From Cryptomeria japonica (taxonomy: Eukaryota > Streptophyta > Pinopsida > Cupressales > Cupressaceae): a stretch of 64,000 nucleotides of DNA. Below the pieces are notes generated by a model. It saw only the letters and a program-made list of their open reading frames with translations, had not been told where the DNA came from and searched no databases. The position numbers were made by a program, and so were the translations under genes. The DNA is taken from the NCBI RefSeq assembly GCF_030272615.1, contig NW_026728916.1, positions 416,639-480,638 on the forward strand, read 5' to 3'. This document shows, piece after piece, positions 1 through 10,958 of this stretch. Numbering within the stretch: position 1 is the first letter of the stretch; each line of letters begins with the position of its first letter.

Positions 1-148
1 CATTTGATACATCTTTGATAGCCACATAAAAAACTTCCTCTGTATCAATTTCATCAGATTTATCATCATTTGATTCCTCATCAGCTATTAGGCATGTCTT
101 TCTATCTCTTCTCCTAAAGTCTCGATGTCCTTTGTAATGATTGTCTTT

Positions 149-1082
149 CTATCTATCATCTCGGTAATCTCTCTTTTCACTAGATTCTTTGTCAGGATAG
201 TTCGAAGCCATATGTCCTATTATATCACAGTTAAAACATTTCAAAAGCAACTTTCCTTTGTACTTACCTTTTCCTCTCGATAGCCTTCTGGCTAATAGTG
301 CTTCAAACTCTTCTTGCTTTTTGATTTCCTCATATAGTTTGTGTACCTCTTCCATGTTTTTGCAAAATATTTCACTTGCTCCACTGTGATTCCCTTCAGA
401 ATACTTATACTTTTATTGTAATCATCAGATTCATCAAGATGAAAAGAACTAAATGCAGACTCAACTTTATTTACTGAAGACCCACTGTTATCAAAGTTAC
501 TTAACTCAAATGCATGTAGTTTACCAATAGTAGCATCCAAAGAAACTGGCATATGGGTACAGACCTCAATTCATTGATTGCAGAGACTCAGATTGCATAA
601 GCAGGTAGAAGGGTTCTCAATAACTTACTTGCGACATCCTTTTCTTCAATGGTTCCTCCTGCTCCTTTGATTTGATTGGCAATCTCCTTTAACCTTGTAC
701 TATACTGGGTTATGTTCTCACCTTCATTCATTCTCATAGATTCAAGTTGTCCTCTTAGACTATCCACTTTTTCTCTTTGAACATGTTCATCACCACTATA
801 CATAGATATGAGCTTGTCCCACATTGCTTTGGCATCATTGTAGCCTTCTAGATCATTAAACTCTAAGTCGGTCAATGCAGATGTTATTTCAATCATTGCT
901 TGAATATGTTCTTGCTTTTCCTTTATCTCTTCCATTGTCAATGGATAGGTGCTAGGTGTAATGAAATCATTCTCTGGATAATATACAACATATTCTCCAA
1001 TTCGTGATAGGTGCAGCTTCATCCTTTTCAACCATGTAGAGAAACTTGACTTGCTCGGCTTTAGTGCATCCCTCTTATACAT
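149..1082 (-). pseudogene. copia gag (UBN2-type) remnant with zinc knuckle
   Basis: Gag nucleocapsid/capsid precursor of element A. From 1082 downwards the frame gives a typical copia gag: KPSKSSFSTWLKRM near the start, then AKAMWDKLISMYSGDEHVQ and the RGQLESMRMNEGE region typical of the UBN2/gag domain. It is broken by frameshifts: the C-terminal part continues in other frames at 552-292 and 355-149. The last piece carries a CCHC-type knuckle, CFNCDIIGHMASNYP, in which the final Cys is Tyr, so it could not bind zinc normally. The first Met lies about 45 bases past the PBS. Non-functional. Confidence 0.75.
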
Positions 1083-1127
1083 CTTTGGATCTTTTACTCA
1101 AGTGCCTTTAAACTTTACTTCCGAAGT

Positions 1128-1145
1128 CCAAAGCTCTAATACCAA
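1128..1145 (-). other. primer-binding site of element A
   Basis: The minus strand reads TTGGTATTAGAGCTTTGG, one change from the copia initiator-Met tRNA site TGGTATCAGAGC. It sits one base from the TG/CA edge of the LTR, which fixes the LTR boundary at 1147. Confidence 0.75.
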
Positions 1146-1146
1146 T

Positions 1147-2506
1147 TGTTAATAAGATGAGAGGGGGGGGGTGAATCATACAAACTTAATCTTCAATATA
1201 TTCAATAGATTCAACCTCATTAACCTTATCAGAAAAACTGTAAAACATACAAACTCATAAACAAATAATATCACAAAACATATAACACCAGATTTAACAT
1301 GGAAACCCAAATAGGGAAAAACCACTGTGGGATTTTGGACCCACTAAGAAATATACTCTTCTAGAGTATGTTTGGTTAAAAGCAAATCCTATTAAAGATT
1401 ACAAACACATTGCTAGATGTGACCCAGTTAAGGGATTTCCCTCAGATCTATTAGGATCTTCACTTTGTTAGAAGTGACCTTGTCAAAGGATTTCAAACAC
1501 TCACTCAAAATGTCACCTTGCTAGAGGATTTACAAATAAGACTGTTAAGTCCACTCGGTTAAGAGATTTTCTATCACTTATAAAATATATCTGTAACTTT
1601 GCATCTAAAATGCTAAAACAAATTCATATTTGCTCAATATTGTCAAGTCATAGGACTTATCTTGTCCCTCTACTGGGCTCCTTACTTTGTTATTCAAACA
1701 GGTCTTCAAGCTTTTGTGCTCGGTAATCACTATGTAGCATCCCTGTGCTTACACTTGCCTGCATATATTGTTTATCAACAGTTTCTTATTTATAAACAAG
1801 GGAGCAGACAAGGTTGCACTAGACACTACCTATTGTTAATAAGATGAGAGGGGGGGGGGGTGAATCATACAAACTTAATCTTCAATATATTCAATAGATT
1901 CAACCTCAGTAACCTTATCAGAAAAAATGTAAAACATACAAACTCATAAATAAATAATATCACAAAACATATAACACCAGATTTAACGTGGAAACCCAAA
2001 TAGGGAAAACCCACTGTGGGATTTCGAACCCACTAAGAAATATACTCTTCTAGAGTATGCTCGGTTAAAAGAAAATCCTGATAAAGATTACAAACACATT
2101 GCTAGATGTGACCCGGTTAAGGGATTTCCCTCAGATCTGTTAGGATCTTCACTTTGTTAAAAGTGACCTTGTCAAAGGATTTCAAACACTCACTTAGAAT
2201 GTCACCTTGCTAGAGGATTTACAAATAAGAATGTTAAGTCCACTCTGTTAAGAGATTTTCTGTCACTTATAAAATAAACAATAGTAATAAAATATATCTG
2301 CAACTTTGCATCTAAAATTCTAAAGCAGATTCTTATTTGCTCAATACTATCAAGTCATAGGACTTATCTTGTCCCTTTGCTGGGCTCCTTACTCTATTAT
2401 TCAAATAGGTCTTCAAGATTTTGTGCTCGGTAATCACTATGTAGCATCCCTGTGCTTACACTTGCCTGCATATATTGTTTATCAACAGTTTCTTATTTAT
2501 AAACAA
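1147..2506 (-). repeat. 0.65-kb direct duplication inside LTR A
   Basis: Copy 1 (1147-1799) and copy 2 (1834-2506) are near-identical from TGTTAATAAGATGAGAGG through a run of 8-10 G to tttcttatttataaacaa. Copy 2 has about 20 extra bases near 2277-2297. They are separated by a 34-base spacer (1800-1833) not found elsewhere in the LTR. It could be a tandem duplication, or a second related element nested at the LTR end. Confidence 0.85.
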
Positions 2507-3338
2507 TTTGCTAACTGCTTAATCTCCTTGATCACATTTACCATGATCAATCATAGCCATCAGATCTTGAATCTTGACCAGGTCCAATGTATCCTTCACT
2601 CTAAAAATGTTTTACTATGCCTTGGAACTTGCATTCTATTCTTGGAACTTATGCTAGGGTATTGCAGTTCAATCTGTGTTGTAGATCTTCCTGCCAATCT
2701 TCCATTTCCATAGATCCTTAACAAACTTCATGCATGTTGTATCAATCATTTAATCATATCCAACTCATCAGCTTCCTTCATTAAATAACACTTTTATTCA
2801 TCCAATGCATTCTAATATTACTCGGTTGTAACTCGGTAAATACTAAACTTCACTCGGTAGACATTCCGCCTTCATTAACCGATAGCGATAACCTTAGGGT
2901 TTACCGACTAGGTTCCTTAGGGTTTACCGACTAGGTTCTTTGCTCGGTGACATAGTATAGTATTAACCTTACAAACAATAACATATGTAGGATATCAAAA
3001 CAATCTAAACATCATGATCTCATCATTATCTAACTCGGTAATAGTTGCCCATTGAATAACTTATTCCTCCCCTTATTCATCACATTCTTTCTATGTCTTT
3101 TACCGACATCTTAATTCTCTTCAAAACATGCTTCTTAAGATATGGCAACATCATACTAAATCAGAAAATCAATTTCTTGACATCAATGACAAAATAATAT
3201 TGTTAAGACAGTAAACATCCTTAATCAGTTATATCCATAATCATCAACAACCTTCTCAATATCCTTATTGAAATACCAACAATCTCTTATTGTAATTGGA
3301 ATGCCAACAATCTTCTCTTGTTTGTTGTAATGCCAACA
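1147..3338 (-). repeat. 5' LTR of copia element A (with internal duplication)
   Basis: The plus strand begins TGTTAATAAG next to the PBS and ends TGCCAACA at 3338, giving TG...CA termini. At about 2.2 kb it is longer than usual because its PBS-side 0.65 kb occurs twice. The far end has three short repeats around ccaacaatct (3270-3338). The right boundary is inferred from the TG/CA rule and from where gypsy gag coding resumes. Confidence 0.55.
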
Positions 3339-3363
3339 CCTATGTATGCAACATATCCATGCA

Positions 3364-6300
3364 TCAAGTCAATGGAGATATGTTCAACAAAGAAGTGATG
3401 AGGGGTCTCTCTAATGAAGGAACAATTAAAAATTGCACCCATTTAGAGGGAGGTTCATTAGGAGGTCCCAAAGTAGCTAGAAGAAATACAAAAGAAGATG
3501 CAAAAAATAGGAACACTAGACAAAGGAGGAGTTGATGTGATAAAGTTGAGTATCGTAGATGCAACAACAAACTGTAGAGTGGCATTTCTCTCTCAATCCA
3601 TGGCCCATTGATAGCATTTACATTGATGTGCACACTTATTACAATGAAGATAAGTCCACCAACTGAAGCCTGAGAGGATTCGGGAGCATCATGCTCTATA
3701 GGGGAGGCCTCTAAAACTGTGTCAGGGATAAGAGAAGGCCCAACCAATGAAGTAGGAGGTGCATTTGGAATAGGCATGATATTACCAATAATGGGCACCC
3801 TAGCAAGCTTCACTCAAGGACCGACCAAGGGAATGGAGGGTGCCAACATAGATTATGAAATAGGAGTGAGTGATGATGAATGAACATGAGAAGAGCACTT
3901 CCCTTTATCATAATGAGAGGACCAAGGAATATTAGCCATGATTCGGAGCTCGAAGGGAGAGAAGCCCACAAAATTTGACAACATAGGTGTCTTTCCTTTT
4001 TCTATACTAGGTGAAGTCACAGGAATAGAAGACCCCATTAGAGGCTGTGCAGTTCTAGGTATATATTGAGTTCTATACGGAGGAGCAGACTTAGCCTCAG
4101 CCTCCAATGATGAGGGAACATGAGGTACCACCCACTCCATCACTAGAATATATGAAGTGAAGGTCGATGTAGGAAGAGATAGTGAAAAACTAGGCTACGT
4201 GGATTTGGGAGCCAACTCCCCTATATTATATTGATAATATGCATAATACATCAAATCACCATGAGGAAGGATGGACCCCATTAGTGTAGATAAAAAATCA
4301 TCTAATGGAAAATCCCCATGGGCTACTAGGGGTGGATATCCAGTGTCCTAAATGACATGTACCAAAATCATAGATGGGATTGCATCCATAGAAATCAACT
4401 AGGGAATACCTAGCTTAGCTCAAAAGAGGTCCAAATTAGGAATGAACACAAATGTAGAAAATACAGCCTTAGGTCCCACAAGGACTATCAAGGTGATGCT
4501 ACCAAAAGGAGGGATGAAAAAACCATCATGCGTCCTCAAGGTTAATCAACACTCATCATAAGAAGGCCTATGCCAACCATTCATGAATAGAGTCTCCTCT
4601 TTAATGACATTAACAAGTTGCATGATGAGTCAACCATAACACCCATGATAGTTTGACCATTAAATTTGGAAAGGATGTATAAAGGAGTAGGCTCTCCACA
4701 ATATGAGGCATCCAGATGGGTAAAGGACAAGGATACATCGATTACCTTTCCCTTCTAGCTAGGAGGTGAGAAAATAGGTGTAATGGTGACAATGTTCATG
4801 AATGGATCATCATTTGAAGAAGGATCTCATGTACATAAAATAATTTCCAAATATAGAGGACAAGGGTCTCTATAAATATGTAATTCCTTGTTACTTTTAG
4901 CAATGGACTTGTTTGACTTATGTTTCCATTGATCCACTTTAATTGCACTACTATCTATATGTTCTTGGACTATGTATCGAAGACAATAACATTGCTTGGT
5001 GTCGTTACCAAGAATATTATGGTAATGGTAGAACTTCGACCCATCGAACCTCATAGATAGGATCTACTATCAAATAGTGGTATAATATCAAGAAGGATGA
5101 TCAAATTGTCTTTCAACAATCATTGCATTATGCTCAGATAGGAATCATTCAATTTCGTGAAAACCCTATTTTACTACAAGCTTTGTCTATTAGTTGTTGG
5201 AAGAACATCCAAGATACTAGTTAGTGCTTTATCCTTCCTAGATCCTTTCATGGATCCGCCTGTAAAGGACCCAATCCGAGGGTTCGAAGTAGAATCTCTG
5301 AACTTTGATATGGTGTGCTGATAATTAGTAATCACAGAACACATGTTGGAAAAATTCTAATATCGGCTGAGAGATAACTTTTCCCTCAATGTTGGTTATA
5401 AATTACCAATAAACATCCTCTACAGATCACTATCTAGCAGAGAAAAGGAGATTTTGGTAGAAATCAATTGATATCTTGAAATAAAATCTATGACCATCTC
5501 ATCAGGTTTTTGCTTGCAATGAACAAGGTTACCAATAGTAACCCTACTACCAATGTTAGCCTGAAATAATCTCAGGAAAAGATCCATAAGTTTGATCAAA
5601 AGTGCAGAAAAAATTATCTGGCAAAGAGCTATACCATTCTAACATGGTACCCTTAAGGGATTGTGAGAATAGTTTAAGCAACACAAAATTCAAACTATGA
5701 TAATCGTTGAACATAGCCATGAAAGAATTGATATGCATATTAGGCTCCTCGTCACCATTCAACCTATCAAACTTCAGTGATTCAGATGTAGGAAGAAGGA
5801 TAGTGTTCAAAATGGTGATGTCAAAAGGGAATTTCCATGTAATATGCAGGAATAGATGACTGACCAGGGGTGGAAGCTAGGTTCATGAGTTGCAACTATA
5901 ATTGGCCCATGTTCGGCATGACGGTGTTAAAGACTGGATTGCTAGGTGAAGGAGGTGGTGGTGGGCCAAATTTGCCACCACCTCCACCAAAACTTTCGGA
6001 AGGACTAGTGCTATCGACAGAGGTAGTACTAGCAATAACCATAGAGACCCGAGCCAAAATAGAGGAAGATGTCAAACTACTAGGCATGACTCTATACTTT
6101 AAGGGGGTAGTAAAAGCATTGATTCCATGGATTGTAGGCCAAGGGTCAACCATATGTACTGTCAAACCAAGTATGTTGACACTCAGCTGTGAACCACAAA
6201 CATTAGACTAGCTATCCTGAGGAGAGGCATTTGCTAAAAGTACATGACTCTTTACTCTCATAGATAATGCTCTCAACATCTCTAGACCTCTCCTATTCGA

Positions 6301-6683
6301 GATGAGCATGTCTCTCAAGGTGTTAACTACTTTCCCACTTGGGGAAGGAAATTATCCAAATTAAGAAACCCTTCAATGTCTCTTGGTTTCTCCTCTAAAG
6401 ACTAAACCTGATCAAAATCAATAGTGACAATAAAATCATGGTCAACAAAAGGAGGATAAAGCAGTGGAGTGTTCATCAAGGAATTGTTTTGAGAACTGGC
6501 AGCTAAGGAAGCCCCCATGAAAGGTATATGAAGAGTATGGGAGGTAAGAAACACATTTGGATTAGGAAGAGGCTCCTTGTTCATCATGCCAAGTAGAGGA
6601 GGACTGTAATGATTAAGAGGAAAACTCCACCTAGATGTCCTCTTGACTACGGCTCCTCTGGTAGTCTACATTGTAGAACTCAT
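3364..6683 (-). pseudogene. Ty3/gypsy gag remnant
   Basis: A decayed gag polyprotein starting around the ATG at 6683 and running left in several frames. Diagnostic pieces are the retrotransposon gag capsid block at 5810-5556 (KLFSQSLKGTMLEWYSSLPD, with ...FDQTYGSF following) and a knuckle-like block at 5054-4827 (YHYHNILGNDTKQCYCL), matching the CxYHxxxGHDTxxC pattern of Tat/Athila-type gypsy gags with the His of GH replaced by Asn. A proline/glycine-rich linker (GGGGGKFGPPPPPSP) lies at about 6000-5950. The C-terminal pieces (4143-3853, 3813-3364) are less certain. Many stops and frameshifts; non-functional. Confidence 0.65.
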
Positions 6684-6903
6684 AGATAAGCTTCTCAATG
6701 CTAAGACTAGAGCACAAGGACAGAAGATGTTCTACTTTTTGATAGTTTATGTTAGAGATGGAGGAGATGAATGCTAATATAAAATATTTAAACTGTATGA
6801 TAAATCTTTTTTATTTTCTTTTTAGTTTTTTTAAATTAGCCATTAAATAGACGTATATGATGATCTAAATGATTAATATGCAATTCAAGAAGAAATTTTG
6901 TTT

Positions 6904-6922
6904 CATGTCAAGTTCACCAAAA
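6904..6922 (-). other. probable PBS of gypsy element B
   Basis: The minus strand reads TTTTGGTGAACTTGACATG directly next to the inferred LTR edge. It resembles the TTTGGCGACTC-type sites of plant gypsy elements but is diverged, so the tRNA cannot be named. Confidence 0.4.
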
Positions 6923-8042
6923 TGTAATGGAGGAAATTTACTACCTCAAGGATGATGAATCCTCGAGAATGAATCCACTCTTTGATAGCTCACTCAAACT
7001 AGCACTAAGGTGAGTTAGGGGATGAAATAACCAAACTAAACAGATAGAATGCAAAGAAGGTTCTTGGATGACTCTACTAAACCTTTGTCTTAATAACAAG
7101 CACACAAACCTATGACACCAGGATGAAAAACTATCGTCATGTACGAATGAGGTACACAAATCATACAAAAAACTCTAGATACGATTATAATATGATAAAT
7201 GCACAAAAAGTGATAAAACTAAGCTAATAGGCTCTAGATATGAAATAACTAAAATAAAGTAAAACAAATGAGGTCAAAGGGACTCACAAATAGTCCATGA
7301 TTGGAGCTTCCTACAATGTATCTACTCTTCCATGTACATCTACTTGCATACAAGCAAGAAGGAAAATGTTTGGGGTTGTGTTTTGGAGTCTACCTAAGTT
7401 AAACCCCTGTTTTGGTGTTTCCATCTCCACAAACAACCCATATAAAAGCCATGAGGAAAATAAATGACAAAGAGAGTTAGAAAATATTGCGAGAAAAAGG
7501 ATGATAATTTTTAAAATGAAGGGAGAAAAGGATAAGTATAATCCCCATTCCAAGATACTAACGGAGATGATGTCATGAACTATTCATGAAGTTTTAACAA
7601 TGATAGATTTCATATGAAAGGTTGTGAATGTTGTCCAAATAGATTGCAAAGAGATCCAACTTGCAAAAAGTATACTAAAAATACCAAAGAATCCTCAAAC
7701 AATTTTCAAACAGGAGAGATATTGGCCCTTGGAAGGCAAACTGACTTTGGTGAACACATGCAAGAGTATTATGATTCCTTCCGGGTGCAAGTGTAACACT
7801 CAAATGGCCACCTGGGGACTGTCATATTTAGGGGATGCTAGCATGTTGCACGAACATCTCCATGCCGCACCCTCATCCCAAAGGTGTCAGGTCGACAAAA
7901 TCTGTGAAACTCCAGTTCGAAGTTGATGAGGTGTTCGAAGTGGACAAAAGGAAAAAGGTGGTGACACCGAACCTCCAATAGTATGGAGGAAGGCATCATT
8001 TATTGTGTTGAGTTTGCATAGGGTGTAATTTTTCATATTACA
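6923..8042 (-). repeat. probable 5' LTR of gypsy element B
   Basis: The interval is bounded by the inverted termini TGTAAT (6923) and ATTACA (8037-8042), lies just upstream of the PBS-like site, and at 1.1 kb has a normal gypsy LTR length. There is no second LTR in the window to compare, so the boundaries rest on termini and position only. Small ORFs in it (for example 7614-7926) show no domain. Confidence 0.45.
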
Positions 8043-9838
8043 CAAATTTCAAAACATGAGTGTAAAATTTTAATTACTTTGAATTAAAAAGTCAAACCAA
8101 TATTTGATCATTTATTTTATTGAAATATGTCAGAACTTTTTATTTACACCCAAAAAAGAGAGATACTAAAAAGGGAGCATCATGTATTACATTGTCTGCA
8201 TTCTATTATGTAACTATAGCAATGATTGTGCAACTACATTCCTATGCTTTATGTATCCTACGCACCCTGTTTAATCGGAATTATTGAATAGAGGATGTTG
8301 TTCCTTGATCTTAGCAAGTTAAATACTTGTGCTAGCCTAAGACATGACAATGAGAGGAGAATCTCTATCACTGCAAACTCTTGCTGTGAGAAATGGTGTG
8401 AAGGTGTTCAAGTTAGCAGATGAGAATGAGCATTGAATTCTGATCATTACTAGCATGTAAGAAAATATGGAGGTGTCTTTACCATTCCCATAAGTGTGTT
8501 TTTTAACTATTGGCGAAGCAAATGTGATTTAATGTTGAAGATTCCCGTGAGTTGAATGATGCCCACTGTTGAATGCCTATCGTATTTAAGGTTTTCTTAT
8601 TTTCATATTTGTATCTCTTTGATTGATTTAGATATACCAGCCTTATGATATTAAAGCTTGGTAAGCTTGTTACTTTTTTGGAGATATAAGAAGATTTTTT
8701 GGTGTGATAAGTAAACTTATTCGAGAAATATGGAGACACATCATGCTGGAACATCACGTAAGGTACCTCCACACAAACACAATGTAGTCAAGACATAAGT
8801 CAATGATCAAAGTGTTGTTTTTGAATTTTGTTCATTAGATTAAGTTGCCATGCTTGACGTTATCTAGATTGAAGAAAATATTTAGCAATCTGAGTATGCG
8901 GTAAACAAGCCTTCAACTTGATGAATTTAAATTTGTAAGTATTATTCTGCCATGTGTGTAGTTGGCAGCCCTGCAACATGATATAACGACTTATGGAGAA
9001 ATAATAAGTTGATTTTAGTCTCATGTATTTTTTACTAGTCTTCTCATAGGCATGTTTTCCCACACACCATCAAGTTGTTGAGCATGATATTGACTGATGT
9101 GAAGAATAGGAGCATCGTTTATTTGTTGGAGAAGATGCTTTTAATCTTGGTAAGAGAATTAGTGTTGAGGCCTTCAAAATGAATACATGGTGTGCATTAA
9201 TATGGAGATGTTGGATGGACAACTTGATTTGGATCTGGAACAAAGTGGAAAAGCTTTAAAATGTGAATTTTAGCGTATCTTTTATTTTCACTGGTCAAAA
9301 TATAAAAAAGTATGGAATTTCACGGAGCTTGCTTCTTCTCTTCTTTTCCTTTTTCTTTTTTTTTTTTCATCTATACAGCAATTTAGTTGATGCTCAACAA
9401 ATGTTTAATATTTATTATGTAATTGAAGACATTGCATGGCATTCAAGGTATATCTATTTGGATTTATTGAAGATGTACGCAAATTTTTTTCTATGAACAA
9501 TCAGTAGTAAGTGATCAAAATGAGATTAATTGTGTTATTTCAATTCCTTCAATGAACTCACAATTATTGGGCGAATCGCATTAAAGAAAGGGAAATCATT
9601 TCAAAAGATTAAAAATAATTTCCAATGTCATAAGATGTTTAAATCTGAAGAAGCTATTCATTATGGACTTGTTGATCAAATTATGTGACCTCAAAAGATG
9701 AAAGCATCAAGCAATGTAAAAATAGGATAGTCTTGATTAATTCTTTCATCAATACAAATGGAGTCTAGTGGAAAATCAATGAATGAAGAAGTTTCAATCA
9801 TCTCAAATTAGTTTCTTACATTTTGAGATGGTTCTTTT
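8043..9838. other. AT-rich spacer, no gene recognised
   Basis: No coding similarity is seen. A phrase around 8391-8415 (tgtgaaggtgttcaagtt) recurs at 9930-9950, which suggests LTR debris. A T-run sits at about 9345-9368. Confidence 0.5.
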
Positions 9839-9917
9839 CATGAGAAGTATTATTGGATCATTTCCTTTGCATGAGAAGCATTATTGGTCCTTTGTGTCAG
9901 AAGCATTATTGGTTTCT
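9839..9917 (+). repeat. three-copy short tandem repeat
   Basis: Three consecutive degenerate units of about 25-30 bases built on gagaagcattattggtcctt lie at 9839, 9870 and 9897. Confidence 0.75.
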
Positions 9918-9989
9918 AGCAATGATAAATGGTTTGAAGGTGTTCAAGTTTGGAGATAGTGTATACAATTGAAGACTGAGTTGTATGCT

Positions 9990-10369
9990 CATGTTGGTCA
10001 CTTGATGCATAGTTCAAGGATAGCTTCATGATCTAGAGATCCTTCCTTTCATATTATTTTTTGTATATTGATCGTAGTGTAGTTAGCCTTAGGTTTTGTA
10101 GGTCCCCTTTTGTATCTTGATCCATGAGTAGTTAGCCTTGGAAAACAAGTCCAAAGTAGTGAGCTCTTATCTTTGTAATCTAATATTCATAGTGGATATA
10201 TTTTTTGTGGGTAAGTGCTCACCATGGATTTTTCCTATTTGGTTTTTTCACATAGAAAATATTGGTGTTCATGTGTTGGTTATGAATTGTTTATTAATTG
10301 GTTATGTGCTACAATAATTATTTGTTTGGACCAATTCACCTCCCTCTCAATCCTGTCTTGGGTTCAACA
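9990..10369 (+). repeat. orphan copia LTR end (plus orientation)
   Basis: The segment contains the conserved LTR motif at about 10228-10275 and ends in tgggttcaaca at 10369, as copia LTRs do. It is not followed by a PBS but abuts the truncated 5' LTR of element C. Its start is unclear; TGTTGGATGG at 9209 is a weak candidate. Confidence 0.45.
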
Positions 10370-10900
10370 AGTTGTGTTTTTCATGATGTCGTTTTCTTGA
10401 TAGAGGTTCAAGCATAGTTTAATGACTAGGAGATCTTTTTCATTTCAATTCATGATTTTCTTATACCTATTCAAAGATTGTGAGTCCTTTTAGTAGCTTG
10501 CATAGTCACTATGTCTTGCCTTGGAGTAGTCACTTCAATAATGCAAGTCTATTATAGCTTACTCTTAGATTGGGAATCTCAATAATGTAAGTATCTTGTA
10601 TCTTGTCATTAGGTTGTACGCCTTAGTCTTGCAAGTCTAATTAGGTGTAGTGAAATCCATGTCCTTGAGACTAAAATATTGTCATGATTTATTCATATTG
10701 TGAGTGATTATTACTATTATTTTTCCTTGTTTAGGATTTTCCATGTAAATCTAGTGTTATTTTATGTTGTACTTTGTTGCTTCATGTTTCATATTTATAG
10801 AGATACGTTAATTATGTTTTGAAGTTTAAAGCATTAAAATTGGAAATTTTTAAGGTCAATATTGATTTACCCCTTTCTTGGTCTTGTGGTCTATTTGACA
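10370..10900 (+). repeat. truncated 5' LTR of copia C
   Basis: It aligns with 14073-14604 of the 3' LTR: shared blocks include gttgtgttttt near the start, caataatgcaagtc/cactaatgaaagtc, ttgtatcttg and the end gtcttgtgg...ca. The left edge coincides exactly with the end of the orphan LTR at 10369. Confidence 0.75.
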
Positions 10901-10902
10901 GT

Positions 10903-10915
10903 TGGTATTAAAGTG
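10903..10915 (+). other. primer-binding site of copia C
   Basis: TGGTATTAAAGTG, an initiator-Met type copia site (TGGTATCAGAGCG) with two changes, two bases after the LTR end. Confidence 0.65.
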
Positions 10916-10958
10916 AGATTTATCTTTCTGAATCTTAATCCCTTGAGGATGGTTCAAG

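Larger units (their letters stand above)
1..3338 (-). mobile_element. Ty1/copia element A, 5' part
   Basis: Read on the minus strand the order is LTR (3338 to 1147), primer-binding site (1145-1128), then gag (1082 to 149); protease and pol would lie left of the window. The LTR has TG...CA ends and the PBS matches the initiator-Met type used by copia elements. The right edge abuts the gypsy gag of element B, so A probably inserted into B. The 5 bases right of the LTR (3339-3343, cctat) are the predicted target duplication, which cannot be checked here. Confidence 0.75.
3339..8042 (-). mobile_element. Ty3/gypsy element B, 5' part
   Basis: Minus-strand order is LTR (8042 to 6923), PBS-like sequence, then gag (6683 to 3364). 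The gag is cut off at 3339-3364 by copia element A. No pol of this element is visible; it would lie beyond A, left of the window. Confidence 0.6.

Noticed and set aside
1128-1145. tRNA-like matches at the primer-binding sites
   Set aside because: Only 12-18 bases complementary to tRNA-Met; no cloverleaf. They are retroelement priming sites.
7614-7926. Two overlapping 60-100 codon ORFs
   Set aside because: They lie inside the inferred gypsy LTR, overlap in different frames and show no domain.
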